Shown here piece after piece: positions 22,596 to 36,910 of a stretch of DNA of 64,000 nt; the stretch's first letter is position 1, and each line of letters starts with the position of its first letter. The stretch is from Xestospongia muta (lineage: Eukaryota; Porifera; Demospongiae; Haplosclerida; Petrosiidae), in NCBI GenBank assembly GCA_963693285.1, contig OY848918.1:19789484-19853483 (forward strand). The letters run 5' to 3'. The notes under the pieces are model-generated. The model ran no database searches. It saw only the letters and a program-made list of their open reading frames with translations, and was not told the DNA's origin. A program made the translations under genes and the position numbers.

Positions 22596-25505
22596 TTAAC
22601 GAAACGCGTCATCAATATTGTGACCTTAGATGACGAATGACGTAAATCAGCGTCAATTGAATTTACTAAGAATAGCGCAATTGACAGGTGGTTAGTGTGT
22701 ATTTTCTACAGTAGTAGCTCTTGTACTTGTTATTGCTTGCCTTCGAATCTGCAGCCAGCATTTGATCCGAGTTTCCACAGTCTTTGTATTTAATGTTAAC
22801 ACTCCAAGTTATTACCTCGTGTATTGATTTTTGTTGACAACTCAGCCTGCACATTCCACTTGTAACTTAACAGTTCAAGTTAGTACATCACATGCATACG
22901 AACCATGATAAAGATAAGTATACTTGCACATATTATAATTAGTACATCACTCAAATAAATGTAAACAAATAACAACAAATGCATTATGTAAATAGAATGA
23001 CTGACAGACGATTATTTACAAGAGATGAAGTCTTGGATATTATTGAAAAAGGACCAATGTATCCAGGGAGTGATGAAGAATTTGACACATTAGATGATGA
23101 GATGGCGGACGACTACTGGTAATAAAATTATAAGATAATTTACAAAGTATATAAAACCTACCAATCTTAGTATAACAGAAGGTACATCTGTTGATGTTGA
23201 AAAGTCTCCAGTCCAGTTACCTGCACCGCTATGGTAAATATCACAAATATTACCTTTTACTGATTGTAAAATAAATAGCTACCAAAAAATAGAGTCACTT
23301 GCAGGTCTATCAAGTTCACTAAACAATACACCACTATCAGCGTAAGCGAACACATGCCAAAATAACAGTTTACCTACAATCATAATATGACTTCTCTTGA
23401 AAATCTTGTGCCTGCCACTAACAAATCTAAACAAAGGTTTCTCATCTATAAATATCTTCATAGCCAATGCCCAAGTGACCACACCCTAGAGGAGATAAAA
23501 TGGTCAAACAATTACATTTTCACTATAGATTCGTTTGCAGAATCAGTGGGACCAACTGTTTCTGTCCCTTCATCACCACTTGAGGCATTTATGCTATTTT
23601 TTACACAATCACTTCTACAACTGATAGTAGACGAGACAAACAGATATGCTGAAACATGTATGGGTGGAGAAAAGTATGCCAAATGGACAAAGTGTCTATT
23701 GAAGAATTACAGGCATACTTGGGATTTATGATCGTAATGGGGATAGTAAAATCACCATCCCTATATGATTATTGGAATAATGACCCATATTATCACTACA
23801 CCCCCATAGCTGATCGAATTTCTCGAGATAGATTCATGGACATTTCACGATATTTCAATTTTGTAGACAATGTGACGTTAGCACTACCAGGTACACCACA
23901 AGATGACCATCTTGGTAAAGTAAGACCAATTCTGGAATTTCTTAACAACAAATTCCTTACATTATATAATCCAAATCGTGACAACAGTATAGACGAGGCA
24001 ATGATAAAATTTAAGGGCAGATCAGCAATGAAACAATATGTTCCCAAAAAGCCTATCAAGAGAGGATTTAAAGTTTGGGTCAGGGCTGATAGTGACAATG
24101 GGTTTGTATGTGAATACCAAGTATACTGTGGAAAGGAGAAGAGATCAGAAATAGGACTAGAGTCACAAGTTGTCTGAGACTTAAAAAGAAGCATTGTCGA
24201 AAAAAAACATTACATATACTGTGATAACTTTTTTACAGGCATTCCACTTTTTAAGGATCTGCTAGAAGACAAAATTTATGCCTGTGGAATCATGCGTTAA
24301 GATAGAAAGTTCTATCCAACAGAATTCAAACCAATTCTAAAGAAAGGTTTCAAGGAGAGGGGAGAATTCAAGCTATTACAACATGAAAGTTTGCTAATGA
24401 CAGTGTGGCAAGACACAAAGGTAGTAAGTGCTCTTGCTACAAACTCTCAACCTTTGGCAACAACACAAGTGGAGAGGAAGCAACAAAATGGAGAAAAAAA
24501 CTAGTAAATTGTCCTCAACTAATAGCCAACTATAACCAAAAAATGGGTGGAGTTGATTGTAATGATCAACTGAGGCAGTACTACTGCCTCAATGCAACAG
24601 GATATAAGGCTTATATGTACATCTTTTACTTTGTAACTGATGTTGTAATTACAAACACTTACCTCTTGCAAACATACCTTCCCACATCTCCATTCAAAAC
24701 GATCAAAGACTTTTGCCTCAACTTAGGCCACCTTCTCATTGGATCGAATTGTGGTCGTAAGTGTCCTGGTCGTCCTTCATTGTGTCTACCAGTGAAAAAA
24801 TTTTGTCAGCACCATTTTCCTCAAAAGCATGATGGCAGTAGACACAGGTGTCACTACTGTTATGCATTTCTAAACAAACAAAGAGATACTCAATGGTATT
24901 GTAGTGACTGCAGCCTTTACCTCTGTCATACTGGAAAGAGTGATGACTGTTTCCTACACTACCACACCCACCATGGACCTAATGAAAATTAAAGAGACAC
25001 TTACATATATACAAAAGAATAAATATATATTATCAACACCTAACTGAAATGTCTAACCAAACAGTAGTCATTCAAATAATAAGCATATATAGATAGACAC
25101 ACACAACACACAAAATCCAATTATAAATTTCTACAAACAAGGTAAGCAATACTAACTTGTTTATATACTGGACATGTTTTGCATCATTTATAGTACTTAC
25201 AGAAGCTATCACTATTGTACCTTACCCTAGCGCTTCAATTTCAAGCGGTTTTTTCATTACAAAGACGGTAGTAGAAAAGATACGATAGAATGACTTACTT
25301 TCAGCAGAGTTCGAGGTAAAATTTACTTGTAGAATCGTGTTATAACATCTCTAGACCTACAAATCAACGACGGTTGCCTTATTTACTCGTAAATGAACCT
25401 GTTAAAAGTTCTCCAAGGCGTCTTCCTCTTCTTTCGATGAACATATGCTTGAGGCAAATTAAATTTCGACATCCGGTGACCCCACCTACGCAATTATTTC
25501 GTTAA
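22596..25505 (+). mobile_element. piggyBac-type element, ~2.9 kb with TTAA flanks
   Basis: TTAA occurs at 22596-22599 and 25502-25505. Just inside, the ends are inverted: left CGAAAC...GCGTCATC, right (reverse complement) CGAAATAATTGCGTAGG. The match resumes with GTGACC..AGATGACGAA on the left against GTCACC..GGATGTCGAA on the right, so gapped terminal similarity runs about 45 bases. TTAA is the known piggyBac target duplication. The interior carries the transposase remnant. The 3' non-coding part (24993-25501) is less AT-rich than its surroundings and holds no gene. Confidence 0.7.
22997..24992 (+). pseudogene. piggyBac-type (PGBD) transposase, inactivated
   Basis: An N-terminal acidic segment starts at 22997 (MTDRRLFTRDEVLDIIEKG). 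The DDE core follows in pieces from 23387: LGFMIVMGIVKSPSLYDYW, SIDEAMIKFKGRS, YCDNFFTGIPLFKDLL and MGGVDCNDQL. These hold all three Asp positions expected of piggyBac. A Cys/His-rich C-terminal domain (HRCHYC, WYCSDCSLYLCH) matches the family's zinc-binding tail. Damage: frame changes near 23690 and in the A7 run near 24496, TGA at about 24175 and TAA at about 24298. Small introns may explain 23117-23380 (possible donors GTAATA and GTAAAT), but this is uncertain. Confidence 0.8.
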
Positions 25506-26434
25506 AAAAGGACACCAAAACGAATTCCCATCTGAAAATTTCACAATATCTCATACTAGCCTATGGACAAATCTTGTCTACACTTAAAGACAATAAATGA
25601 CAGCACAAGAACAAATGAAAAATACAAGTACAATGTTAACATGTTTGTGAGTGTCTAATAAGAATCTCTGAACAGAACAATATAGAAGTTTGTCATTGTT
25701 ATATCTAGTGCAAAGCCTCCTAATTACAGCATTTCACCAACTGATTATTGACTAATATACTTAGTAAAGTCTCCATGTGTCACATGCATACACTATATAT
25801 ACTAGATATTCTCATTTTAACACTCCATGTGCATTTATTAAAGGTTGATTGCATCCAACCAATCCTGTCTACATCTGCAAAGATAAATTGTTGCAAATGC
25901 CTTTAAAAGTAGAGAATGAATTTAGTTTGTTCTTTAGCACTATTTAACTTTAGCACTAGTACTCATTTAATCACAAGCTCAAGGTCTCAAGCTTTTTCAT
26001 GTATTAGCACCAGATACCTACAGTCATCTTAGTGATTATATATATACAATAATATTAACAAAACTAGATCAGTTACTTCATCTGTCTATGAATTATGGTA
26101 GTTTAATTTATTACAATATAGGATACATTAGTCTTAGTATTAATGTATCTGCTAATACAGATACTTGTTTAGATATATGAACATAATTATAATACCTAGC
26201 ATATACAAATGGAAACACCTCTTCATTATAACCTGTGGATCCCAATGTAACTGACTGATTAGTAAAATTATATCTTAACTTAGAGTAAAATAACCAGAGT
26301 TTCAATTTAATACATGTTTCTATTTATAATTATATATACCTTATAAACCTTCTTGCTGACTGAGGTGTACTATATGGAGTTTACAAGAGATATCATATGA
26401 TATAATATGATGTCATAATGATGTCATTATTCAC
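25506..26434. other. No gene recognised
   Basis: AT-rich spacer between the piggyBac element and the 3' end of XRN2. It probably includes the XRN2 3' flank. No reading frame, repeat or RNA gene could be supported. Confidence 0.4.
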
Positions 26435-28509
26435 CTAAGGTCTATAACTACCAGGTGGAGCAAATCTCATGTCATCGGGCCTTAAAGTGGGTGGAGGGAT
26501 AATGACATTAGGAAGGAGTTTGGCTTCATACATAATTATAGTCAGGAGTAAAAGTGGGATCTTGAAAGTTATAACTAAGAAGACATTAATAATTATAAAA
26601 AATACTACTTAATAAAATTAAAAATATATAATTTAGTCAAACTAACATCACATTACCACATATATGTATAAAATATTATGTTATAGAAAGATTTTGACAA
26701 TTGTACATAAATAATACTATTAATTGTTCATACCATATAGCTTGTGACTTCTCAATATCTGTTAAATGTGGCAATGGAGACTCTACCAACCTACAGTGAT
26801 AATATATAAGTCATAGTACACGACAAATAGGTTTATTTGTACAGGCTACAAAAATGTTCACATTAATAGAATATACAGCATATTGTTACATGTGACAGCT
26901 TAGCATATACCATGTACAGTACAGCAACTTACCTCATTGTCTAATCCATCTGTAGAGTCTTTATTATAAGTCTCATAAAGTGTTTTTAAAAAGGCATATA
27001 GCCTGTTATATTTATGTACAAATAGAGAATCACAACCCAAACTATTACAAGCCTCTGTTACAATGTAATAAATCAATTAAATTAAAATACACATACTTTC
27101 GCCAGGAGTCAATGAATCATACATTTCACTTAGGGCATCAAGTAATCGATGCTCGTCAACAAATGGGAGTAAAGCCACACCCTATATATAAATAGGTGAA
27201 ATGAAATGTGTATAAATGCAAATATATCTACAGTATATAAAATATAAATGTATTTATTTCTATGTACATGTACATTTACCAGTATGGATGTACAATGTAT
27301 TTACCTGTCAAGCAAATTTCTTTCCATTTAAGTCAATTTTAAAAATTTGACGGATAAAAGTCAACAATGGCAGAGTCCTATATTATGATATATGTATGTT
27401 ATTAGCTGATAGTATTGTATTAACTTACTTCATCTAACATGAGGTTTTGCCATAAGGGAGGAAGGAATTTGCAACTTGCTGAGGGAAACACACCCATAAG
27501 TTGTTCTAATGGCCGGAACTAAGAATTTAAACATAAAATTTAATTTATTCGTGCCACACAAATGTCTCTCGCTCTCTCTCTCTCTCTCTCCTTCCTTACC
27601 GGCTATGAACCTCTTTCAAACCTATCTCTTATCTGAACAATGTACCGAAAGTCGGAGGCAAAGGGTGCATAATGAAAAGGATAGTACCACTTCCAAGATG
27701 GACAGCCCTACATAAAAACATCATCAAAAGTACACATACAATAAGTAAATATCATTTTATATATATAATAAATTAAAACAATAATAATTTACATTATGTA
27801 ATTGTACAATATATATAATATAAGTAATTGCATCATAATTATTGTTACAATAATTATTAGGGACCATATTAATTTCTGATAATAATTAAGGGGATGTCCC
27901 ATATTTATCAAGATAATAATTATTGATAACAATAAAGATAGCAATGATATAATTATAACATAATTGATTTAATACACTTATAAATTATAATTACTACAAG
28001 TAATGTCCCTCAAATCACCTGATAATAATAGCTCATCACCCAACACAGTCCCTGAGCATAATTCTCCACAACTTTTTGCACAAATTCCACATCATCACAT
28101 GACACACAAAACTTACTCTGATAGTAACATTCCTTCCATCCCTCCTCCCACAACCTAAACGAGAAATATTCAATATATATTTGTCTAAAAAACTGATTAA
28201 TAACTTTACACTATATAACAAATAAACATCATAATTTAATATATATTTTTAAACATTCAAAAAAGCATTAAAGATTTAAAGGTACCTTGCAGTACAATAT
28301 GTGTTTGTATATATTACTACACAATATCACATTGCTAACTGACTCAACACTAAACCATGATACGAATCAATGCTAAACCATACAAGTTCATACAGGGTTA
28401 ATATAACAAAAAGGACAATGACAATATCAACAATCTACATGTACATGTAATAATGTAACTGTTAACATTGTGACATATCTTTTTAGATGTCTACATATTA
28501 CTGCCCTAC

Positions 28510-28799
28510 CTGACTTCATCCTCAATCTCAGGATCACTTTCAGTTTCATTCCCATGTTGATCATCATCTGCTCGACGTTTCCTCTTCATTCGTTCTTCCT
28601 CTTTATCATTAGTCAAACTTGACCTTCTTTCTCCTTTTTGTCTCTTAGTATCAGGATCAAATTCAAATTCATTCCCACGTTGATAATCATCAGCTCGACG
28701 TTTCCTCTTCATTCGTTCTTCTTCATCATTAGTCAAACTCTCCTTTCTTTCTCCCTTTTGCCAATCATCTTGACTGAAAGTAGATGATTCTTGAAAAGA
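28510..28799 (-). other. XRN2 exon 17 with a duplicated basic/acidic segment
   Basis: This exon encodes the linker between the two conserved XRN2 regions. It contains two near-identical units of about 41 codons (123 bp spacing), each reading SLTND-EEERMKRKRRADD and then a Gly-Asn-Glu and Asp-Pro segment. The KRKRR clusters are good nuclear-localisation candidates. Duplication within this disordered linker keeps the frame. Confidence 0.75.
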
Positions 28800-30579
28800 C
28801 TAGAAAAGTTACACATAGTATTAATTTTATATAATAACATTATTTAGCAACAATGTATTTAAACCCTGACACCCTCACCACTGATTGTACTGGTGACAAT
28901 TCTTGTTAAGTGTGTGTGAGTGTGTTAAACTGAGTATTAAGCAGATATATTGTCTCATATTTACAATTATATTTAGCCCACAGGATGGTAATTGTATTAA
29001 CAAAAATATAAAAATGTAGGCAGGAGCATGTAACACCCATGGAAATAATTAATTTTCATGTTTTACATTTATTGCTATTTTAAAGCCACTTGCAAAGTAA
29101 TATTTAAATTAAATTTCCTTCAAATAAAAAGAAGAGCTAATTCATATGACACAGAAACATCAAGAAAATGTCATAAGAAACATTTTCTCAGCTATGCGTA
29201 AAACACTTATTGTAGAAATAGTAAAAGTCGACATGTTCATACAAGTATGTGGACATGGCTTCACAAGTGTTTAAAAATAGTAAAACTCAAAAAATATTTC
29301 AAAAAATGAAAATCAATAATTTGAGTGGGTGTTGCATGATCCTACATTACTTTTAGTGGCTGCTGATATTACCTATATGTACATGTGTAATACTAACAAA
29401 TCAAAGATCTAACCACTAGAGAATAGAATGCCTACAAGATTAAATTCACATGTACTAATTACCTTTGATCTTTTCAGGAGTGCCTTCATACTTTGAGCTG
29501 CTTCTTGATTACTAGCTAATGTACTAGATTGTCTCATTTGATAAGCATCATAACGAGCATTGTAGGCTGGAGAAGGCTGAGACCCAAGTGGCTGGAATGA
29601 AAACAAGATGTTAGGTCAGAAAAAGATGTACATAGTGTGTACTTATTGTATAATACATACAAATGAGAATGTTCCTTGAATTAATGGATTGATGAGGTGC
29701 CCTGTATTATACATTTATCTTATGTTAACTTACCACTGGATTGAGCTGTTCAGGTATAAATGTCGGAGCACGATAATCTTCCTGTAGTTATTAGTCATTA
29801 ATTAATAGGGTCAAATAGGTAATTATCAATAAATTGCCTTACTATTTTTTGACGCTTTGACCGCTGTTTTTGTCGCTCTTTATCCTTCATCTCACGATCA
29901 TGCCTGTTCCGAAATATCTCATCTTCAACCTTACCAAGCTCTGTAACAATTTATAAAAACATAATATACTACATCTCATATAAGTACTAAATCTCTTATT
30001 AGTAATATATAAAGTATTGTGATACTTTCCATACAAAAAAACCCCACGACAAAAGACAACTTAGACATCATATACATGTACAAGTACACGATATTGATAT
30101 GTACATATTTATTGTTGTACATAAGGTGTCCTCATCAGATTGTACTTTAGTCAAAGCAGTCCTAATATCATCATTTACCTGATAATATAACTTGAACATT
30201 TTTTACATCAACAAATCCATTATGAGTTAAATAACCCTATATTAAAGGGGCAGAGGAAGTATTCATTATAAAACTAAAAGGACTACCTTTGATGATGGTA
30301 AGAAATCTTTATACAAAGTAATGAGTCTATCAATAGCTCCTTCTCTGGAAAGGAATAAAATTACATAACAATGTAAATATGTAAGTACATAACATGTATA
30401 TACATGTCATATTACAATGTTATCTATTATATTTCTTCATTTTTACCTAATTTGTAGTGAAGGAAGATGTGGTAAGAAGTCATTGCCAACAAAAAAACAC
30501 ATAAAAACCCAATCATCAATAACTCTTTCAAAATCGTATTTAAAACTTAAAGCATCTATCTTTAGATCTCTTTGAAGAT

Positions 30580-30799
<220 letters not shown>

Positions 30800-32056
30800 C
30801 CTCGTCAATTACTAATTGATACTCACTTCTCTCAGGACATTTATTCTAATAAAGATAAACTGTTTCTCTTGAGCAATACTAGAAGTAGCTAGCTCATCAA
30901 ACTAAAATACAGAAAGAAATTTCATTCTCACAAGTTATAGAAATCACATATAATACATACATACATAAAGGAAAAGAGAAAATTATCTTACACATGTACT
31001 AACCTCTCCTTGTTTGACTCTAACTTCACCAGTACATTCCTTCATAGAATGACCTTTAACCATGGTAACAATATTCATCACATGACAATCACATGATACA
31101 TACTCACCATATTGATTGCAGACTTCACATGGACGTGGCTGGTTTGGTTTGAACTCTTCTCTTAAAATAGTAAAATAAGGCTCATGTGTAGCTAACCCCA
31201 ACATTATTAAATCAGCTACATGGACAGAACAAAACATTATACATTGATTACATGTAGTCAGCATTGTTGTCCCTTCAAAATAAGAGAGGAAGTGTCTAGG
31301 GACAAGCGCATAAAGGACCGATATAGTTAGTAAAAACCTTGCAAGCCATTGATATGCCTAATGCACTTATGAGCTCCTCTTTTTCACATAACAGATATTC
31401 TATGTGAGTCAACAATGGCTAGTAAAGTCATTGAATCTTCTTAAAACTCTGCTCTATAGCAGTTCATAATACGAGCAGAACTTGTTAGTGTAAGATAGTC
31501 TATGCTTCTATTTGAAAGATCATCACTACAACCAGTGCTGTCACAACAGTCATCTTGCATTTTTAATTCTCTTAACACATGCTCATTTCTAAGTAATGTC
31601 TCCCTCATCCACATTCTTGCTGTGTGAGTTTTATATGCACTTGTCCCCAGACCCTCTCTAAGCAAAAGGCCAACAACACCATACTAGATTACAAGTATAA
31701 GTTCAATAATCAATATTTGAAATATAACATACCATCAGCTCCGTATAGACAATGATGAGTGTTTGGGTCATGTCCAGGTGAACCACGCTGCTTACGAATA
31801 TAGTCCATTATCTTGTGTTCTCCTTCACCAGGGACATTAGTGTCAGATAGTATGATCTATATCATATAGACAATTATTATATCAATGGATGAATGATAGG
31901 ATGATATGGACGCATAAAGTACATGAAACAGTGAATGGATAAATAAAAGGGTTAAAATAGATACATAGCTGTATAGAGAAGTAAATAAAAAGGTACATAT
32001 ATTTACTACTCTTTATTTTTTATATATTTTTTATATTAACTTATTTTTGGTACATT

Positions 32057-32489
32057 TATATTCTGTTCACATTGAGAACAAACAATAATTCAGTTTTATA
32101 ACTCTTATTGGGAATGAGCTAGAAAGAAATAGTATGATTCATTCAAAAGTCTTGAAAGTCTACAATTTTAGTAAAAATTAGAGCACTAGCTATCTAGATA
32201 AGTTGCAAACAGAAATCCTATATAAAGTGAATGGCATTCTTCTTATTCCACTGACATCATACATAGTTTGTAATTATTAATGAATACGTGCTCAAATGTT
32301 CTCTAGCTTCTGCAAAAAAGTTCAAATATCTTTAGTACTAAAAATAAGAGACAGCTATAAAAATATGAAAAGATTCAATATGACTCACAAAAACTTTGCA
32401 ATTATGATGCCATGCTCAAGTAAGGTTGATGACTAAGTCATATTAGAATACCACTAAACTACATTCACTCTCAATGTGAACAGAATATA
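32057..32489. mobile_element. 433 bp MITE in XRN2 intron 6
   Basis: The two ends are a perfect 21-base inverted repeat starting TATATTCTGTTCACATTGAG. The interior has no coding capacity. A diverged partial relative lies at about 36690-36830, sharing TGATGCCATG, CTAAGTAA and the ACTCATTCCCAATGTGA-like end. It occupies part of the unusually long XRN2 intron 31857-33463; the rest of that intron shows nothing recognisable. Confidence 0.7.
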
Positions 32490-35109
32490 CATGTATTATA
32501 TTAAAGATATATATAAAAATGCACTAAAGTGCTTAACCTCACTGCGGTGCCCAGTGTAGACCTATACTGCATGTAACATGTACATTTAAGATTAGACAAG
32601 GTGTGGTCAAATTATTGATGGAATCACGTGATGCACATTACAAACTGTTGTTTGATGACTCAGCATTTCTCTCCAATCAAAGGGAAAAAAGCTTTGTCAT
32701 TTACTGGGTACTTTGCACTCTGATTGACATGTCTGTGAAGCTGTAACTGAGTTAGTAATAGTATCATTCATTTGCCAAGAAAGATTAAGTGCTACATTTG
32801 TGATGAATGTTTCTCTGAGCCTTTACATGACTCTTTAAAATGTTTCAATATTTCATATACAAAACTTATTGTAACTTGAAAATGAAGCGTTCGTTGGAAA
32901 CATCCCGTAGTACAAATATAAATCAATATATTATCTATTAGTAACAGTTTTTTCAGTACTTTGAGACGTTTCCTGAATGCGTTACTTCGCTCCAAGTCCA
33001 CAAAACACTTTATAGAACTTTTCTAATGATTGCTTCGACCAACTGCCTTCTATCTTGCTGATCTGTATTCCTCTAAGATTCTCTATAGCATACTAAAAAA
33101 TCTCCACATTAAGTTTTTTTTACTTTTCGAGAAACGGCACTTGACCTCTGCAGCCTGAAAATTATTTTGCAAGTTTTAAGCTTTTCTTTTCTTTGACGAT
33201 GTTCTTGATACTACTGTTGTAAAGTCCACATGTTTTTCTATTTGTTACTAAACATTGGTAGCTTCTAACGCTTCGCTTGCCAAGTTATAGCAGTTCAAAA
33301 AAACAGGCAGTGCAGACACACACACACACTGACAGACTACAGTACCCTTGCTTTGTGCCCACGCACAGCGAGGTTAAAATTTACATATAGAGAAATTTAA
33401 AAACGTTAAAATTCTATTGAAGTTATTGTCAATAGACTCAATACATGTACATAATATGCTTACCTTTATACCCTTCCATGCTGGGTTATTGTTCATTCTA
33501 TCATGTATGTAATATTGTAGACATATTGCAAGATTAGCCATGAATGGTGTACCCTGTAACAGAACAATATAGTACATGTCAAAGGTTGGGGATACACATA
33601 TATATCTACTAAGTCTCTCTCTCTCTCTTCACTTACTGGAGTAATACAATTGCTGTCAAAATGAGCATTGTCTGGTTTTAATGGTGGCAGTTCACAACCA
33701 CTCTCTCTAAGTTTACTACGAATACGCTTAATCTCTTCCAACTTATCTCTATATTGAAAGATATAATAAACTTCTATTAAAATCAATTTTATGAAGATTT
33801 TGGTGCTACAACATAAATACATGTTAATATATGCAGTAGCACAAAAGGTAGATGTAATTGTACATAAAACGTTTTAAACAATGGATAAAAGAAAAAATTA
33901 ATAATAATAATATGTTGTTTTATAAGTTGTTTACAATGTACTATTAACTGTAAAGACACAATAATGTATATTAACAGTAGAAGTACATATACAGCATACA
34001 ATGTATTAACATACTTAGCTTCTAGAGCAGATCTAAATCGACGTGATCTCTGTTGGTTCATTTTAGCTCGAGGAGCCTAAAAAGAGTAAAGCAATGTGAA
34101 GGCCTCTCTCTCTCACACACACACACACAGATAGCCTTACCACTCCATCAATGGCCATGTAAAGGAGTTTACGAGGACGAACAATATTAAAGATTCTATC
34201 AATATATTCAAATATAGCTTCCATCATCTCATCTTCGTTTTCTGGAGCAGGTCTGAAATTCAGCAAGAATATAAATGTCACATATCTACTGTCTTTATAG
34301 CAATACTTTGTCAATCAAATATAAAGAATTTGTTACTACTGAAGAATAAAGAGCCAAAACATGTTATAGCAATACTAGGATTTTTTACAAGTTGATATTC
34401 TCTAAGACTTGATCAATCATGTCCAAATGGCACCAACTCACAACATACAACAATATATGAGATCATAAAAACAGGCATTGGTATGTTGTTAGTTGGGACA
34501 AGGTCTAAAACATTTTTAGATCTGCTTAGCATGCTTTATACGTGAGACCAAAGAAAACATCTCTAAGACTTAATACACAATGATATATAATATATCAACA
34601 GTTACACAAACCATACACATTATGAACATACATGAATATTGTACACATTTACAGGTCAAACCTGTTTATCTTACTTGTCTTCAGGATGACAACATGGATG
34701 GATAATACCATTCATATCAAGATAGAGATTATCAAACTCCACTTCATTGGGATTAGGGAGTGTAGCATCAACCGGTATTTTTAACCCTTGAACAATTTTC
34801 ATCTATAAAATACGTATACAAGTAGTCATGGCAACTTAAAGTAAGTTGTACATGTAAATATAGTGTATATTACATATACATGAGTCACGTGACTTGACTG
34901 ATAGGTTAAACAAAGTCTACGCCTTTGATCAATAGTATTATAAACTACCATTGAATCACTCATCAAAAAGTAAAATACTGCTTATATTTTAGGTACACGT
35001 AGGCTTTTTTTATAAGTACTAATACGTTCCATACCTTCTCTTCCACACAGTGTACCACAATAGAAGGATATTTTCGAGAGAGCCATCGGAAAAAGGCTGG
35101 AACTCCCAT

Positions 35110-35833
35110 CACAAACTTGACAAACCCCCACGTGTTACAACAATGCCACGCCCAGTTATTAAGCCCAACCTTTAATCATTATTGAAGTTCAAAGGTTAAA
35201 TGCCATCATTTTGCAGTCATAGGAACGAATTATCTAGCTAACCTACCTGGTATATATAAGTAAGATACAAGCGAGTCACGAGTGAACGAGTCACTATTCA
35301 TTGAAATACTCCTGTATTTATTTTTTTAATCAACAGTGATGCAACCAAAAGCTATTTATAAATTACAATTGACTAAAACCATTTAATCTTTACCAATTAA
35401 CTCACATGGATATGTATTACAGGATTTATTATTAGTGTAGAATATTTCTTTAACAGAGATTGAGTTATTTACATAGAGAAAACTCAAATGCTCAACCCTT
35501 TCATGATAAAACTTTGTTGAATCACAACCAAACATGATCAATGATTATTGTTGTTTTATATTCTTTAAGTTCAGTTTTCTAGTTTATTGATTACATATTA
35601 TGAAACATTTGCAATATAGTGATACAGTGTGACAGTACCCTATTTCTGAGTAAATTAATCTTATTGACATTATTATCATCATTTGAAAAAATATTTTTAA
35701 AAACAAACTACATGATCAATAAAACAAAGGACTACACATGAAAACTAAACACTGATTTAGCTACTAAATCTAGTCACTACATGTACATTATTAACATTGT
35801 TCTTTGTCCAATTTTGACTTTGTGAATTTTTTT
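35110..35833. other. Upstream flank of XRN2, no gene recognised
   Basis: This AT-rich region should contain the XRN2 5' untranslated region and promoter. No TATA box or other element can be assigned with confidence, and no reading frame was supported. Confidence 0.35.
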
Positions 35834-36120
35834 TTATTGTGGATCAACAACCTGGAATGTCACTTTTGCTTTTAAATGATCAATTCTAGGTGGACGATGA
35901 ATGTCAAGATGAAGAAAATTATTAGGATTGGCTGTCCCAGGCATCTTACTACCTTTTATATAAAGATATACATCCTCAGACAATTCAAAATGAATTTTAA
36001 ATTTTTCAGCTGGGAAGTTAATAATGTTGTAACCTCTTACATTATTATTTTTGCTGGCTTAGTCTACATTCATGTCAATAGGTGGTTTTTTGAAGAAGGA
36101 ATTCATTGGAACCTTTCTTT
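35834..36120 (-). pseudogene. Copy 1 of a small unrecognised gene family (degraded)
   Basis: The minus strand ends with TAA at 35834-35836, after a run reading GYNIINFPAEKFKIHFELSE, VYLYIKGSKMPG and DHLKAKVTFQVVDPQ. The last part aligns with the C-terminus of the intact copy at 38526-38975 (DDLTAYCTLQVIDPRKKK). Upstream the frame meets a stop and no clean splice site was found, so it is probably broken. The character is all-beta. Confidence 0.45.
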
Positions 36121-36359
36121 TTAACTGATCTACAAATGTCTGTTGAAAGATTGTTATATTAATTTCTAGAAGTGTTGTCACTTTATGTATATAGATGGCT
36201 GCTGATGACTAAGACATCTGAGTTGTAGTTTAGGACAACTATCAACTTATAATGGAAGTATATTCTTGTCTGTATGTCATGTCTGGCATTCTTCTCCCTG
36301 ATACTTTGACTTTATTAGAACTACTGCTCAATAACTATTGAGTTCTATAATCTCTACAA

Positions 36360-36410
36360 ATATATTAGATATATGTGTATATATGTGTGTGTGTATACAT
36401 ATATACATAC

Positions 36411-36465
<55 letters not shown>

Positions 36466-36493
36466 CATTATATATATATATATATAATTATAT

Positions 36494-36538
<45 letters not shown>

Positions 36539-36552
36539 ATATATATATATTA
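36360..36552. repeat. Compound AT/GT/CATA microsatellite
   Basis: A run of GT, CATA tetranucleotide and long AT dinucleotide blocks. Tyr-Ile repeat open frames across it are not coding. Confidence 0.9.
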
Positions 36553-36554
36553 AT

Positions 36555-36690
36555 ATCAATTAAATTATGCTATATATGGAGTATACACTGTCTAAAATGA
36601 ATCAAATGAAGTCTATGATGCTCAAATATGGTTAGCTCTTGGGACAAACCCATTAATAAAGTAAACTCTAATATTGAATTTGTGATCCAC
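36555..36690. repeat. Dispersed repeat, copy A (partner at 39698-39835)
   Basis: The sequence from ATCAATTAAATTATGCTATA through CTCTTGGGACAAAC and TCTAATATTGAAT is repeated with few changes at 39698-39835 in the same orientation. It appears to be part of a larger local duplication that also copied the small gene family and XRN2 pieces. Confidence 0.75.
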
Positions 36691-36910
36691 TAAAAACGTC
36701 ATCCTGATGCACAAAATCCTTACTACTATGATGCCATGACTAAGTAACATTGATTGCATTGTCACACTTAAAATTCCACTAAATGGCACTCATTCCCAAT
36801 GTGACATACATGTACCATATATAGGAAGATAATGATACATTCATATATTTCCTGCTGCACATCAAAATGTAATTTTATAATCTAGGCAGTCCTGATACCA
36901 CCATTTATCT

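Noticed and set aside
36375..36563. Tyr-Ile repeat reading frame
   Set aside because: Product of an AT/CATA microsatellite.
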